DNA from: Flavobacteriales bacterium UBA6693
Lineage (GTDB): Bacteria > Bacteroidota > Bacteroidia > Flavobacteriales > Weeksellaceae
Assembly (NCBI GenBank): GCA_002454815.1
Contig: DKJL01000006.1
Coordinates: forward strand, 438,843 to 502,842
Reading direction: 5' to 3'
Length of the DNA: 64,000 nt
Below are positions 24,977-33,833 of the stretch, piece by piece; the first letter of the stretch is position 1; each line of letters opens with the position of its first letter. The notes beneath the pieces were generated by a model. The model was not told the origin of the DNA and made no database searches. It was given only the letters and a program-made list of their open reading frames with translations. Both the position numbers and the translations under genes were made by a program.

Positions 24977-27367
24977 TTATTTACTGATTTCGAAATACTT
25001 GGAAGAGCGTATCCAGGTTGCCAGTGAAGTAAAGATTACCACAGTGATCGAACTTATTGGCATCAGGATCGCGGCCACAAGTGGAGAGAGATGTCCGGTG
25101 ACGGCAAAACTCAACCCGATTATATTATAAAAAAAGCTGATTCCGAAAGTGAATTTTACAATCTTCACCGCGTCTTTCGAGAGATCCAGATAGCGTTTCA
25201 GCCACTTCATATTACTGCCTGCCATTATCACGTCCGACGAGGGCGTGAAAGAGTGCGTATCATCAGCGACGGCAATTCCCACGTTACTCTGTTTCAGCGC
25301 GCCGGCGTCATTCAGCCCGTCACCCAGCATTGCAACCGTGCTGCCCTTATCCTGCAAATTCTGGATATAAGTGAGCTTATCTTCGGGACTTTGATTAAAC
25401 CGCATTTGGCCGATCGAAGGTGCCAGCTGCCTTAAAGCGTCCTGCTCCGATGCGTTATCCCCGCTCAGCACATGCAGACGGTATCTTTGCAAATCCGAAA
25501 ATAGCATTTTCATATCTGCGCGGTACTCGTTGGTAAACTTAAATTTTCCGAGATAGTTCCCGTTCGCCGCAACATACACCGCGGTTTCCAGATTTTTCGA
25601 ACTTTCGCCGACAAAACCGGCAGACCCAATTTTGTATTCCACCCCCCGTATCGTGGCGCTGTAGCCTTTTCCTGCGGTCTCGGAAAAATTTTCTACGGCA
25701 AAATATTTATCTTCGGGTTCAAGAAAGTCATATAAACTTTTGGAGAGCGGGTGGTTCGAATTCTTTAACAATGTTTTGAGATTCTCAAGATCGAAATCGC
25801 TTAGAAAAACTCCCTCATATTCGATGCTGGCTTTTTTATTATGCGTGATCGTCCCCGTCTTATCAAAAACAAGCGTGTCAATACGGGCGAGTTTCTCAAT
25901 GGTCAGAGTATCTTTTACATAAAATTTATTGCGTCCCATAATGCGCATAATGTGTCCTAACGTAAATGGAGCCGAAAGCGCCAAAGCACACGGGCACGCA
26001 ACAATCAGGATGGCGGCAACCACCTGAAACATTTTTTCGAAATCCTCCTGCGCCCAGTAGATCGCAGAAAGTAACGTGATTCCCAAAATAATGAAAGTGA
26101 AATACTTGCTGATGCGGTTGGTGAGTGTATCCAGCCCCGTCTCATATTTCTTGAAGGCTTCTTTATTCCACAGCTGCGTCAGATAACTTTGGTTAACGGT
26201 TTTGATGACTTCGAGTTCCAGCACAGAGCCGATCTGCTTACCTCCCGCGAAGATTTTATCACCAGGCTGTTTCGGGATCGAGGCGCTTTCACCAGTGATA
26301 AAGCTATTGTCGATGTTGCCTTCTCCTTTAATTAAAATAACGTCAACCGGAATAATTTCTTGGTTCCGTACCATAATACGGTCGCCAATCTGCAGTTCAT
26401 TCAATAAAATATTTTGCTGATGTCCTTCGAAATCTACTTTTGTCACCGCAATCGGGTAAAACGATTTATAATCGCGATCGTAGGAAAGTGCATTATAAGT
26501 TCTTTTCTGAAACAGCTTACCCAACAGCATGAAGAAAAGCAGGCCGCAAAGCGTGTCGAAATAGCCCGGGCCGTAATCGGTGAGTACCTCGTAAATACTG
26601 CGTCCATACAGCATAATGATGCCGAGCACGATGGGAACGTCGATATTCACGATTTTGTTTTTTAAACCAAACCAGGCAGATTTAAAGTAATCTGAAGCGG
26701 AATAAAAAACCACTGGGGTGGCCAACAGAAACATGATGAAGCGGAACAGATTTTTATACGTATCCATCCAAAAGTCGGTGGTACCCATCAGCTGCTCTGC
26801 GTATTCGGGGTAACTGAAAAACATGCCGTTACCAAAAGCAAATCCGGCGATCGCAAGTTTTACGATCAGGGTTTTATCAAAAGTTTCTTCCTTGCGGTCT
26901 GCGGTTTCCAGACTGATCACGGGTTTGTAACCCAGGTTAGTCAGGAATCGGGCCAGGTCGCTAAGCTTTAGATGGTTATGGTTAAAGGAAATCTGCACGG
27001 TTTTGCGCGTGAAGTTCACTTGGGAATAGTGGATGTTCTCGTTCAGTGTCTGCAGACTTTCGAGCAGCCATATACACGATGAGCAGTGAATTACAGGAAT
27101 CTTAAAGGTGACGAGTGTTGTTTTTCCCTCAGAAAAATCGATGAGTTTAGAAAATACCTCCTCCGTATCGAAATAATCAAATTGCGAAGCATTCTCATTA
27201 TCGGGCCGGACTCCCGAATTTTTGTTTAATGCATAGAACTTCCCTAAGTCGTTCATATTCAGTATTTCGTATACTGATTTGCATCCATTACAGCAAAAAG
27301 TTTTTTCGTCAAACGCAATTCGCTCCCGGTCAATAGCCTGCCCACAGTGGAAACAGTTTTCTGCCAA
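24977..27367 (-). CDS. ccoI: Copper-translocating P-type ATPase of the cbb3 locus (CcoI/FixI)
   Basis: 796 aa starting with TTG; no in-frame ATG exists upstream before a stop, and the Cys-rich N-terminus (CFHCGQ, CCNGCK) belongs to this family. Order: N-terminal Cys cluster (5-29), HMA-like domain with CSSC at 95-98, helices, TGES at 358-361 (actuator), CPC at 458-460 in the metal channel, phosphorylated Asp502 in DKTGT, then the ATP domain with GDGLNDAGAL. CcoI supplies copper for cbb3 assembly. Its promoter region faces the crp-family gene. Confidence 0.95.
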   Translation of the reverse strand: MAENCFHCGQAIDRERIAFDEKTFCCNGCKSVYEILNMNDLGKFYALNKNSGVRPDNENASQFDYFDTEEVFSKLIDFSEGKTTLVTFKIPVIHCSSCIWLLESLQTLNENIHYSQVNFTRKTVQISFNHNHLKLSDLARFLTNLGYKPVISLETADRKEETFDKTLIVKLAIAGFAFGNGMFFSYPEYAEQLMGTTDFWMDTYKNLFRFIMFLLATPVVFYSASDYFKSAWFGLKNKIVNIDVPIVLGIIMLYGRSIYEVLTDYGPGYFDTLCGLLFFMLLGKLFQKRTYNALSYDRDYKSFYPIAVTKVDFEGHQQNILLNELQIGDRIMVRNQEIIPVDVILIKGEGNIDNSFITGESASIPKQPGDKIFAGGKQIGSVLELEVIKTVNQSYLTQLWNKEAFKKYETGLDTLTNRISKYFTFIILGITLLSAIYWAQEDFEKMFQVVAAILIVACPCALALSAPFTLGHIMRIMGRNKFYVKDTLTIEKLARIDTLVFDKTGTITHNKKASIEYEGVFLSDFDLENLKTLLKNSNHPLSKSLYDFLEPEDKYFAVENFSETAGKGYSATIRGVEYKIGSAGFVGESSKNLETAVYVAANGNYLGKFKFTNEYRADMKMLFSDLQRYRLHVLSGDNASEQDALRQLAPSIGQMRFNQSPEDKLTYIQNLQDKGSTVAMLGDGLNDAGALKQSNVGIAVADDTHSFTPSSDVIMAGSNMKWLKRYLDLSKDAVKIVKFTFGISFFYNIIGLSFAVTGHLSPLVAAILMPISSITVVIFTSLATWIRSSKYFEISK

Positions 27368-27386
27368 TTTATCGTAGTTTAGGGTG

Positions 27387-27394
27387 CAAAATTA
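27387..27394 (-). promoter_or_regulatory. -7 promoter element of ccoI
   Basis: Minus-strand TAATTTTG, perfect TAnnTTTG, ending 19 nt before the TTG start. It overlaps the 8-mer TTATGACA (27392-27399), the mirror copy of TGTCATAA in front of crp. Confidence 0.5.
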
Positions 27395-27453
27395 TGACAA
27401 TTATATTTGGGTTCGGTTCTTAAATAGCCTATTTTTGCTGATAAATGTCATAA
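27392..27453. repeat. Mirrored 8-mers flanking the ccoI/crp intergenic region
   Basis: TTATGACA (27392-27399) is the exact reverse complement of TGTCATAA (27446-27453), 46 bp apart. One copy overlaps the ccoI -7 box, the other follows the crp -7 box. Symmetry suggests operator half-sites or sites for one protein on each promoter; chance is not excluded in AT-rich DNA. Confidence 0.3.
27430..27437 (+). promoter_or_regulatory. -7 promoter element of the crp-family gene
   Basis: TATTTTTG, perfect TAnnTTTG, 20 nt before the ATG at 27458. Another perfect box (27402-27409) lies further upstream. Confidence 0.5.
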
Positions 27454-27457
27454 AACT

Positions 27458-28171
27458 ATGTCGTTAGAGAAACACACGATGATCGAGGAGAGACTGCAGC
27501 AGGTCTTTAACGATCAAACTTTTGAAAGGGCTTTAACTGCCGAAGATTTTGCCAAATACTCCGCCGGGAAAGAACAACTGAAATTTCACAAAGGCGCTAT
27601 TCTTTTCGAAGATGGCGAAACTCCGAATGGAGTTTATTTTTTAAATAAAGGTACCGCCAAACTATCCAAACAAGGCGTTTACGGAAAAGATCAGATCCTG
27701 AGATTCATTAAGGAAGGCGACCTTATCGGCTATCGATCACTGCTTTGCGGTGAGGTTTTCCAGGCGCGCGCTGAGGCGATGACGGACATCGAAGCTACTT
27801 TTCTGCCTTCCGGTATATTTCTTCATTTGTTGGAAGTAATGCCACAGCTGTCATTCGTGATGCTTCAGAAAATTGCTTTTGAACTGGGAGAATCTTCGAA
27901 CACCGTTACCTTTTTAGCACAAAAGACGGTGCGCGAAAGGCTTGCAGAAATCCTTCTTTTACTGGAACAGAAATTGGGCACCGATCCGGAAGGATTTATA
28001 AAAATCTCGCTCACACGGGAGGAAATTGCCAACATCATCGGCACGGCTACCGAAAGTGCGATCCGTTTGATCTCTGAGTTTAAAAATGATAAACTTATCG
28101 AAGTGGAAGGCCGAAATATCAAGATTTTAAACCGCGAAAAGCTCATTCGTCTGGGACACGTCATTATCTAA
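27458..28171 (+). CDS. Crp/Fnr-family transcriptional regulator
   Basis: 237 aa. An N-terminal cyclic-nucleotide-binding-type beta roll (about 35-130; LKFHKGAILFEDGE, NGVYFLNKGTAKLS), a dimer helix and a C-terminal winged helix with TREEIANIIGTATESAIRLI. No N-terminal cysteine cluster is present, so it is not an iron-sulfur FNR; the ligand is unknown. Being divergent from ccoI and next to a complete cbb3 locus, it probably controls that cluster; this is inference from position only. Confidence 0.9.
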   Translation: MSLEKHTMIEERLQQVFNDQTFERALTAEDFAKYSAGKEQLKFHKGAILFEDGETPNGVYFLNKGTAKLSKQGVYGKDQILRFIKEGDLIGYRSLLCGEVFQARAEAMTDIEATFLPSGIFLHLLEVMPQLSFVMLQKIAFELGESSNTVTFLAQKTVRERLAEILLLLEQKLGTDPEGFIKISLTREEIANIIGTATESAIRLISEFKNDKLIEVEGRNIKILNREKLIRLGHVII

Positions 28172-28213
28172 AGCTCGCTGCGTAGCTGCGCAACATTTAA
28201 TAAAAAACCAAAT

Positions 28214-29029
28214 ATGTCGGTACATTCAGAAATAAAAAAAATCACCACCGAAACGCTGAGAAAGATGAAATTCGACGGTGAGAAGATTACGATGCTCACC
28301 GCCTACGATTTTACGACGGCCAAGATGGTAGATGCCGGCGGTGTAGAAGCCATCCTCATCGGAGATTCTGCTGCCAATGTCATGGCCGGACACGAGACGA
28401 CGCTGCCGATAACTTTGGATCAAATGATTTATCACGCCCAATGCGTTTCTCGCGGTGTCGAGCGCGCGCTGGTCATTGCAGATCTGCCGTTCGGGAGCTA
28501 CCAAAGTAATTCGGAGAAAGCCCTGGAGTCGTCGGTACGGATGATGAAAGAAGGCGGCGCGCACGCAATAAAAATAGAAGGTGGAAAGGAGATCGAACAT
28601 TCGATCATGAAAATCGTCAACGCCGGAATTCCGGTAATGGGCCATCTGGGACTTACGCCGCAGTCCATTTATCAATTTGGTACGTATAAGGTTCGTGCGA
28701 AAGAAGAAGAAGAAGCGGAGAAACTGATCAGCGATGCCAAGTTGCTGGAAAAACTGGGTTGCTTTGCCCTTGTCCTGGAAAAGATTCCGGCAAGCCTGGC
28801 CCAAAAAGTTTCTGAAAGTATAACTATTCCTACTATCGGCATTGGCGCAGGCGCAGGCTGCGACGGACAGGTGCTGGTTTATCACGATATGGTGGGCATG
28901 AACAAAGGGTTCTCACCGAAATTCCTGCGCAGATATTTAGATCTTTATACCGAAATTACAGGCGCCGTCTCCAGCTTTGTAAAAGATGTGAAATCCGGAG
29001 ATTTTCCTAATCAAAATGAAAGTTACTAA
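28214..29029 (+). CDS. panB: 3-methyl-2-oxobutanoate hydroxymethyltransferase
   Basis: 271 aa, normal length. Transfers a hydroxymethyl group from methylenetetrahydrofolate to 2-oxoisovalerate in pantothenate synthesis. Marks: MLTAYDFTTAKMVDAGG, LIGDSAANVMAGH, KIEGG, VMGHLGLTPQS and IGIGAGAGCDGQVLV; Asp and His metal and substrate residues are kept. No panC or panD adjoins. The stop overlaps the next start (TAATG). Confidence 0.97.
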   Translation: MSVHSEIKKITTETLRKMKFDGEKITMLTAYDFTTAKMVDAGGVEAILIGDSAANVMAGHETTLPITLDQMIYHAQCVSRGVERALVIADLPFGSYQSNSEKALESSVRMMKEGGAHAIKIEGGKEIEHSIMKIVNAGIPVMGHLGLTPQSIYQFGTYKVRAKEEEEAEKLISDAKLLEKLGCFALVLEKIPASLAQKVSESITIPTIGIGAGAGCDGQVLVYHDMVGMNKGFSPKFLRRYLDLYTEITGAVSSFVKDVKSGDFPNQNESY

Positions 29030-29364
29030 TGAATTTTAATAAGACTACCTTACAGGGAATATTATCCATCGCTGCACTGATTTGTATTGTAGTAGGATTC
29101 TTCAACCTCTTCTCACCGGAAATCAATGAACTGCTTTACCAGCGTTTATTTTATATTTTAATCGGTGCGAGCTTTTTCGTGCAGGCACCTACACTCACCA
29201 ATAAAAACTTTATTTATCCGATGTATGTGGCTGCAGGGCTTTGTATCGTCGGTGCGTTCATGCGTCCGGATTCTCAGGTTGCCATGATCAAGACGATCGG
29301 ATTGTTTGCCGGAGTTTTGATGTCGATGTTCAGCAGACCAAGACTGAGACGCGACGAACAGTAA
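29029..29364 (+). CDS. Small membrane protein of unknown function
   Basis: 111 aa with about four membrane helices (residues 10-27, 42-58, 65-80, 88-102) and a basic C-terminus. The start overlaps the panB stop by one base, so it is translationally coupled to panB. No family recognised; a role in pantothenate metabolism would be guesswork. Confidence 0.72.
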   Translation: MNFNKTTLQGILSIAALICIVVGFFNLFSPEINELLYQRLFYILIGASFFVQAPTLTNKNFIYPMYVAAGLCIVGAFMRPDSQVAMIKTIGLFAGVLMSMFSRPRLRRDEQ

Positions 29365-29389
29365 AATTAAGTTTAAAATCTAATCAATG

Positions 29390-29418
29390 CTGATCTCTTT
29401 ATAGGGATCAGTAATTTT
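29390..29418 (+). terminator. Terminator after the panB operon
   Basis: CTGATCTC (29390-29397) / GGGATCAG (29404-29411), 8 bp with one G-T pair, 6-nt loop, then TAATTTTTT. The stem overlaps the convergent gene's stop codon. Confidence 0.75.
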
Positions 29419-29866
29419 TTGTTTCCAGCAGGTTTTCGAAATATTGCGCCAGCAGCACACGTTCTGCCTTGGTAAGGTTAGCCTCAGGATGTTGCGCGAT
29501 GTAACCCGGCATCGGCATCGTGTAATCCTTCAGTGATCTTGCCGCCTGCTCCAACATACTCTTTTTTAAATCATTATTAAATGAAGCCCATTCGGAAAAG
29601 TTAAGATGCTCGCGTCCTTCATTAATATGATGTTTGATGGACCAGGAAATGGGCGCTACAAAAGCGTAATCCGGATACACCGTCTCATTCGAATGACAGT
29701 CGTAGCAGGCTTTCTGTAAAATAGACGTTACGTGCGGCGGCGTTTTCTGAACGTTAATGAAGTTTTGTTTTGCGTCTACCGGCTTGTTCGTACGGTCTAC
29801 CGGAATAAACTGAATGAGCGCAATAACCACTAAAAACCAGTAGATAATATTGGAGAAAGTTTTCAT
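29408..29866 (-). CDS. Membrane-anchored heme-binding protein (Haem_bd family)
   Basis: 152 aa from the ATG at 29866 (MKTFSNII); a longer reading to 29959 would read through the preceding gene. One N-terminal anchor (about 4-20) then a periplasmic part with CYDCHSNETVYP, a CxxCH c-type heme motif typical of the Haem_bd family, and ISWSIKHHINEGREHLNFSEW. It overlaps the upstream gene by 4 nt (ATGA), so translation is coupled. Redox partner unknown. Confidence 0.85.
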   Translation of the reverse strand: MKTFSNIIYWFLVVIALIQFIPVDRTNKPVDAKQNFINVQKTPPHVTSILQKACYDCHSNETVYPDYAFVAPISWSIKHHINEGREHLNFSEWASFNNDLKKSMLEQAARSLKDYTMPMPGYIAQHPEANLTKAERVLLAQYFENLLETKNY

Positions 29867-31542
29867 TGAGGCGTTGTATCGTCGGAAGTTTTCAACGGAG
29901 TTTTTTCCATATTGGTGCCACTTTCTGCCTGCAGATCCCAGTTTTCCCGGATTTCCCACAGCGGCCGCACTTCGATAGTTTTCGAAAATAAATGAACGGG
30001 TTCCGCGAAAATACCATTCGCAAAATCACTTACATCCCAAATGCCGTTTTCATTTTCGTCCACCAGCATTCGTATTCGGTATTTTCCTGGTTTTAAACTT
30101 TTAAAGTTGATGAGCGTTTCCTTACCGTACAGAGAATACGCAACATCTCCGCTTCCTGTAATCAGCTGCAGCCAGAATTTTTCGGCGGGTGCATTGCTTA
30201 ATGTAATGGTAAGGTCGCCGTAGTTTTGCGTCTTATCTGCTTCAAATTCAAAACGATACGCTTTCGAGTTTTTTTCATAAAATGAAACAACGGATTCACT
30301 CGTAATGGTAAGCGCATATTTCTTTCCTTCCTTAAAATCGGATTTTACGTGGATCTCAAACGGATTTTCCGGTAAAACCTGCGCCGTAAAATTCTGCTGA
30401 ATGCTGTCTGAAACCAACGTCCATTGCGACGTGAGCAATTCGTTGATCTCATAATTGCTTTTAATTATAAATTCCTGATTTGGCGCCAGCAGATTGCCGC
30501 GCGCGTTAGAAAGTGTCATTTCATTCTTCGTGTTGTAGCGATAAAATAAAGAGACCGTGTCCTGCTTGACTCCGTTGTCATAGCTAAATTTGAGATTCTC
30601 GCTGCGCTCCGTTCCTAACTGCTGTTGTAGCGCATTAAACCAAATATAAACAGAATCGGATTTCGGCCGGTGAGAAACGCGGTATTCGCGCAAGTTATCA
30701 GTCAGTGAAGCCACTTTTATCGTATCAGGATTTCCTTCAAAAGTCATTAGAATTCCGCCGGGCATTTCCTTCATTTCTATATAGCGGTTGCTTTTACGGG
30801 AAGGAAATAAATTCAGCTGCAGACCGGAAATGCTCTGCTCTAACGAAAGACTCTTATCTAAAAAAGCGACACTTTCAGTACCCGCATCGTAAACGGAATT
30901 GGTGTTGGCGTCTTCAAAAGCCAACAAACGATAATTGCCGGGCGACAGATAATTGAGTTCGAAATAGCCGTCTTCGTCAGCTTTTGTAATATAATAAGGT
31001 TTTTGCCGGTAGTCCATGGAATCGCGCTCGCGGTAGAGCCCAATCACTACACTTTTATCCGAAGCACTTGCTTCTTTACTTTCTATTATTTTTTTTACGT
31101 CACCACTGATGTAGAGACTGTCTATGCTCGGTCCGGTAGAAAAAGCAAAATTATAATAAGACAGAGGATTCCCTTCATTTTGATCAACGATGGCATTGCC
31201 AAAATTAAAATTGTAGGTGGTGTTTTCCTGCAGGGTGTCCTCCCATTTGATGAGCAGATATTTATTGGCGATGCTGGAAGGCAGTATTTTCGTTATTTTT
31301 CGCAACGGCGGCGAAATAATAAGTTGGCGGTTTATGTCCTTTAAAGAAACGTACTCATCGAAATTGATGCGAAGTTCGCGGATATCCCGCGGCACATTCA
31401 CCCGCGGACTGTCGATATTGCTGCCGGTCACGCGTGGCGGAATAGTGTCTTTGGCACCCCCGACGGGCGAACCCACCCGCGCGCAGGAGCTGAACATCAG
31501 GATAAATAGCAACGCGGGGAAAAGCCTTAGCAGTAAACGCAT
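29863..31542 (-). CDS. Ig-like domain lipoprotein (Big_5/SbsA-type N-terminal domain)
   Basis: 559 aa. Lipoprotein signal ending FSSCARVGSP (Cys20), the usual flavobacterial start with GSPVGGAKDTIPP. An Ig-like domain (about 35-140) has RELRINFDEYVSLKDI and the NTTYNFNFGNAIVDQNEGNP pattern of SbsA-type Big_5 domains; a beta-sandwich (about 140-245) holds YLSPGNYRLLAFEDANTN, and a similar PGKYRIRMLVDENENGIWD recurs near 505. Surface or periplasmic protein of unknown role. The promoter box (31548-31555) ends 5 nt before the ATG. Confidence 0.85.
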   Translation of the reverse strand: MRLLLRLFPALLFILMFSSCARVGSPVGGAKDTIPPRVTGSNIDSPRVNVPRDIRELRINFDEYVSLKDINRQLIISPPLRKITKILPSSIANKYLLIKWEDTLQENTTYNFNFGNAIVDQNEGNPLSYYNFAFSTGPSIDSLYISGDVKKIIESKEASASDKSVVIGLYRERDSMDYRQKPYYITKADEDGYFELNYLSPGNYRLLAFEDANTNSVYDAGTESVAFLDKSLSLEQSISGLQLNLFPSRKSNRYIEMKEMPGGILMTFEGNPDTIKVASLTDNLREYRVSHRPKSDSVYIWFNALQQQLGTERSENLKFSYDNGVKQDTVSLFYRYNTKNEMTLSNARGNLLAPNQEFIIKSNYEINELLTSQWTLVSDSIQQNFTAQVLPENPFEIHVKSDFKEGKKYALTITSESVVSFYEKNSKAYRFEFEADKTQNYGDLTITLSNAPAEKFWLQLITGSGDVAYSLYGKETLINFKSLKPGKYRIRMLVDENENGIWDVSDFANGIFAEPVHLFSKTIEVRPLWEIRENWDLQAESGTNMEKTPLKTSDDTTPQ

Positions 31543-31547
31543 AGGTG

Positions 31548-31555
31548 CAAAAATA
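31548..31555 (-). promoter_or_regulatory. -7 promoter element of the Ig-like lipoprotein gene
   Basis: Minus-strand TATTTTTG, perfect TAnnTTTG, ending 5 nt before the ATG at 31542; a second box TAATTTTG lies just upstream. A start from the near box would give a leaderless mRNA. Confidence 0.45.
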
Positions 31556-31560
31556 CAAAA

Positions 31561-32817
31561 TTATTCGCTGTAGCTTGCCGCAGTTTGGTTTTGTACGGCC
31601 GTATCAGTTTCATCAAGATTTTTCAGCATTTTAGCTCTCTCAAACGGAAAATTTTCAAAAAGCCCGGAAAGCGCGAGCGCCGTATAAACGCGCGGAGAAT
31701 ACTTATTTCCGATCGCAATAATGGTGACCTGCGATTTTAACAGATGCGCAAAAACCGAGTTGGTGCCGTGCCACCATCCGTTGTGATACGTGAGTTTTTC
31801 GTCTTCGTTAAAAACTTTCATCCGAAATCCAAGACCGTAATTGTTAATGCCTGGCCTCTCGTTGCTGTAGGGTTCGAAGATTTGTTCTTTCAGATCGCTG
31901 CGCAAAAAGTTTTTTGAGTACAAAGCTTTCGAGAAGTTGAGCAAGTCACGCGGCGTAGTGTACACATTTTTATCGCCATAGATCAGGTCGAGCCGATCAT
32001 AAGGGTAAACACGCGGACCGCGCTGGTAGAAAGATTTGGCCGCGGTCTCCAATTTATCGTGCTCCAGGATATACGTGTTTTTCATTTTCAGCGGTACAAA
32101 AACCATCTGCTGCATCGCCTCGGGAAAAGGCTGCTTGGTTATTTTTTCGACCACTAAAGCGAGCAGCGCATAATTCGTATTACAGTACATAAAACCCGTA
32201 TTGCTTTCGCGCGCCAGGTCGGGTTTATATTGCGTCAGCATCTGCAGAATGTCGTTGTTTGAAAGATATTCTTTTGCCAGCGCTGCGGGTTTCGGATCTA
32301 TCTTTTCGATGAAATGTTCATATTTCGGCAAGCCACTGCGTTGACTTAATAATGAAAAGATGGTGACTTTGGGGTAAGGAAAATCCGGAAAGATTTTGGT
32401 GAGCGGATCCTGCAGGTTAATTTCTCCCGCTTCCACGAGTTTTAAGACCGCCATCGCCGTCATTGTTTTTGAAACCGAAGCCACATGCAGCGCAGTTCCT
32501 TCGTCGATAGGTTCTTCCCCGTGATCCTGTGCATAGCCGCGATAAGCTTCATAAAGAACATCGTCTCCTTTTGCTACCAGAAAACCACCCCACAAATCGC
32601 CTTTGTCCCACACGGTTTTATAATAACGGTCCAGCAGAGAAACGACCGAATCACGGCTGGCCAGCTTTCCGTCCTGTGGTGAAAAGATATCATCGATCTG
32701 TACGTTTCCGTAATTGGGCAACAGGGTTTGTGGCTCAGTTTCATCCCGGTGTTCTTTTTTACAGGAAGTAGCGAAGAAAAATAAAGCAAGCAGTAGGGTG
32801 CAATAAATAAATTTCAT
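31561..32817 (-). CDS. Serine hydrolase of the class C beta-lactamase family, lipoprotein
   Basis: 418 aa. Lipoprotein signal FFATSCKKE (Cys19). The catalytic SxxK is in HVASVSKTMTA (about 131-141), the Tyr of YxN is in YCNTNYALLA, and HNGWWHG provides the HxG equivalent of KTG. Such proteins are D,D-peptidase-like or esterase-like; true beta-lactamase activity is not implied. A small inverted repeat lies between this gene and the next (32846-32867). Confidence 0.9.
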   Translation of the reverse strand: MKFIYCTLLLALFFFATSCKKEHRDETEPQTLLPNYGNVQIDDIFSPQDGKLASRDSVVSLLDRYYKTVWDKGDLWGGFLVAKGDDVLYEAYRGYAQDHGEEPIDEGTALHVASVSKTMTAMAVLKLVEAGEINLQDPLTKIFPDFPYPKVTIFSLLSQRSGLPKYEHFIEKIDPKPAALAKEYLSNNDILQMLTQYKPDLARESNTGFMYCNTNYALLALVVEKITKQPFPEAMQQMVFVPLKMKNTYILEHDKLETAAKSFYQRGPRVYPYDRLDLIYGDKNVYTTPRDLLNFSKALYSKNFLRSDLKEQIFEPYSNERPGINNYGLGFRMKVFNEDEKLTYHNGWWHGTNSVFAHLLKSQVTIIAIGNKYSPRVYTALALSGLFENFPFERAKMLKNLDETDTAVQNQTAASYSE

Positions 32818-32845
32818 TAATCTATTTTAACGTAAAAGAGCCGCA

Positions 32846-32867
32846 ATATAGCGGATTTCAGCTATAT
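32846..32867. repeat. Short inverted repeat upstream of the serine hydrolase gene
   Basis: ATATAGC (32846-32852) / GCTATAT (32861-32867), perfect 7-bp arms with 8-nt spacer, about 30 bp before the serine hydrolase ATG. No T-run; operator or chance. Confidence 0.3.
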
Positions 32868-32895
32868 CAAAGATGAGCGCAGTCATAAAAGTTTG

Positions 32896-33831
32896 TTAAG
32901 ACGCGGGGAAGGCTGCCAGTATTTTGTCTACGATTACCTGAGCCAGTTTGTATTTGCTCTGAGTCGTCCAGCCGGCAATATGCGGCGTTACCAGCACTTT
33001 TTCGGACGTCAGAAGAAAATCAAGGGCCGGGTTATTTGGTTCCAGATTTTCGAAAGAAGCTTTTTCAAATTCCAGCACATCCAGCGCCGCACCAAGAATC
33101 TTTCCTGATTCCAGACCGGCGATCAGATGCACGGTATTTATATTTTTTCCGCGTGCCGTATTAACCAAATAAAATGGTTTTGCCATTCCTTCAATAAAAT
33201 CCTGATTGATCAAATGATGCGTTAATGCAGTGATGGGCACGTGAAGACTGACGATATCCGCCTGAGTTTTCAGCTCCTCTAGAGTAACCTGAGTGGCGTG
33301 TTCGTCGCCGATATCCGGTAAAATATCATAGAAAATCACGTTACAGCCAAAACCGCTGAAGCGTTTTGCCACTTCTTTTCCCATGTTTCCGTACCCAATC
33401 AGGCCAACTGTTTTTCCCGATAGTTCGTCGCCACGGTTTTCTTCCCGCTTCCAAATCCCGTTTTTTACTTCGAAGGCGGAAATGAACAAACGGTGCATTA
33501 AAACCAATAGCATCCCGATTACCTGTTCCGCCACGGCATCGCGGTTTCCTTCCGGTGAATTAATCAAAATAATGCCGCATTTTCTGGCAAATTCCACGTC
33601 AATGTTTTCCATGCCGGCACCCACGCGCGCGATAAACTTCAGGTGCGTGGCCTCTTCCAGAAAATGACGGTCAATCGGGATACGGCTGCGGATAATAATG
33701 CCCTCAAAATCTTTAATCTTTTCTATGACCTGCTTGTAGCTGGAATGGAAATCTTCAGTCAGTTCAAATCCCTGCGCGGAAAGCTGTTCCGAGATCAGAG
33801 AATGATTGGTGTCAAGCAGCAAAATCTTCAT
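32896..33831 (-). CDS. D-2-hydroxyacid dehydrogenase (phosphoglycerate dehydrogenase-like)
   Basis: 311 aa. Rossmann motif GYGNMGKEVAKRF (about 147-159), then NTARGKNI with catalytic Arg, GAALDVLEFE with the acidic residue, and TPHIAGWT with catalytic His: the complete R-D/E-H set of the family. It lacks the regulatory ACT domain of long SerA, so substrate may be 3-phosphoglycerate or another 2-hydroxyacid. Its start lies 2 nt after the thioesterase stop, so it ends an operon with the HU-like gene and the thioesterase. Confidence 0.9.
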   Translation of the reverse strand: MKILLLDTNHSLISEQLSAQGFELTEDFHSSYKQVIEKIKDFEGIIIRSRIPIDRHFLEEATHLKFIARVGAGMENIDVEFARKCGIILINSPEGNRDAVAEQVIGMLLVLMHRLFISAFEVKNGIWKREENRGDELSGKTVGLIGYGNMGKEVAKRFSGFGCNVIFYDILPDIGDEHATQVTLEELKTQADIVSLHVPITALTHHLINQDFIEGMAKPFYLVNTARGKNINTVHLIAGLESGKILGAALDVLEFEKASFENLEPNNPALDFLLTSEKVLVTPHIAGWTTQSKYKLAQVIVDKILAAFPAS

Positions 33832-33833
33832 GG

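Noticed and set aside
27458..28171. Iron-sulfur FNR beside the cbb3 cluster
   Set aside because: The N-terminal cysteine cluster of FNR is missing, so only Crp/Fnr family membership is claimed.
31561..32817. Antibiotic-resistance beta-lactamase
   Set aside because: The lipoprotein has the general class C serine-hydrolase motifs only; many such proteins are peptidases or esterases, so resistance is not supported.
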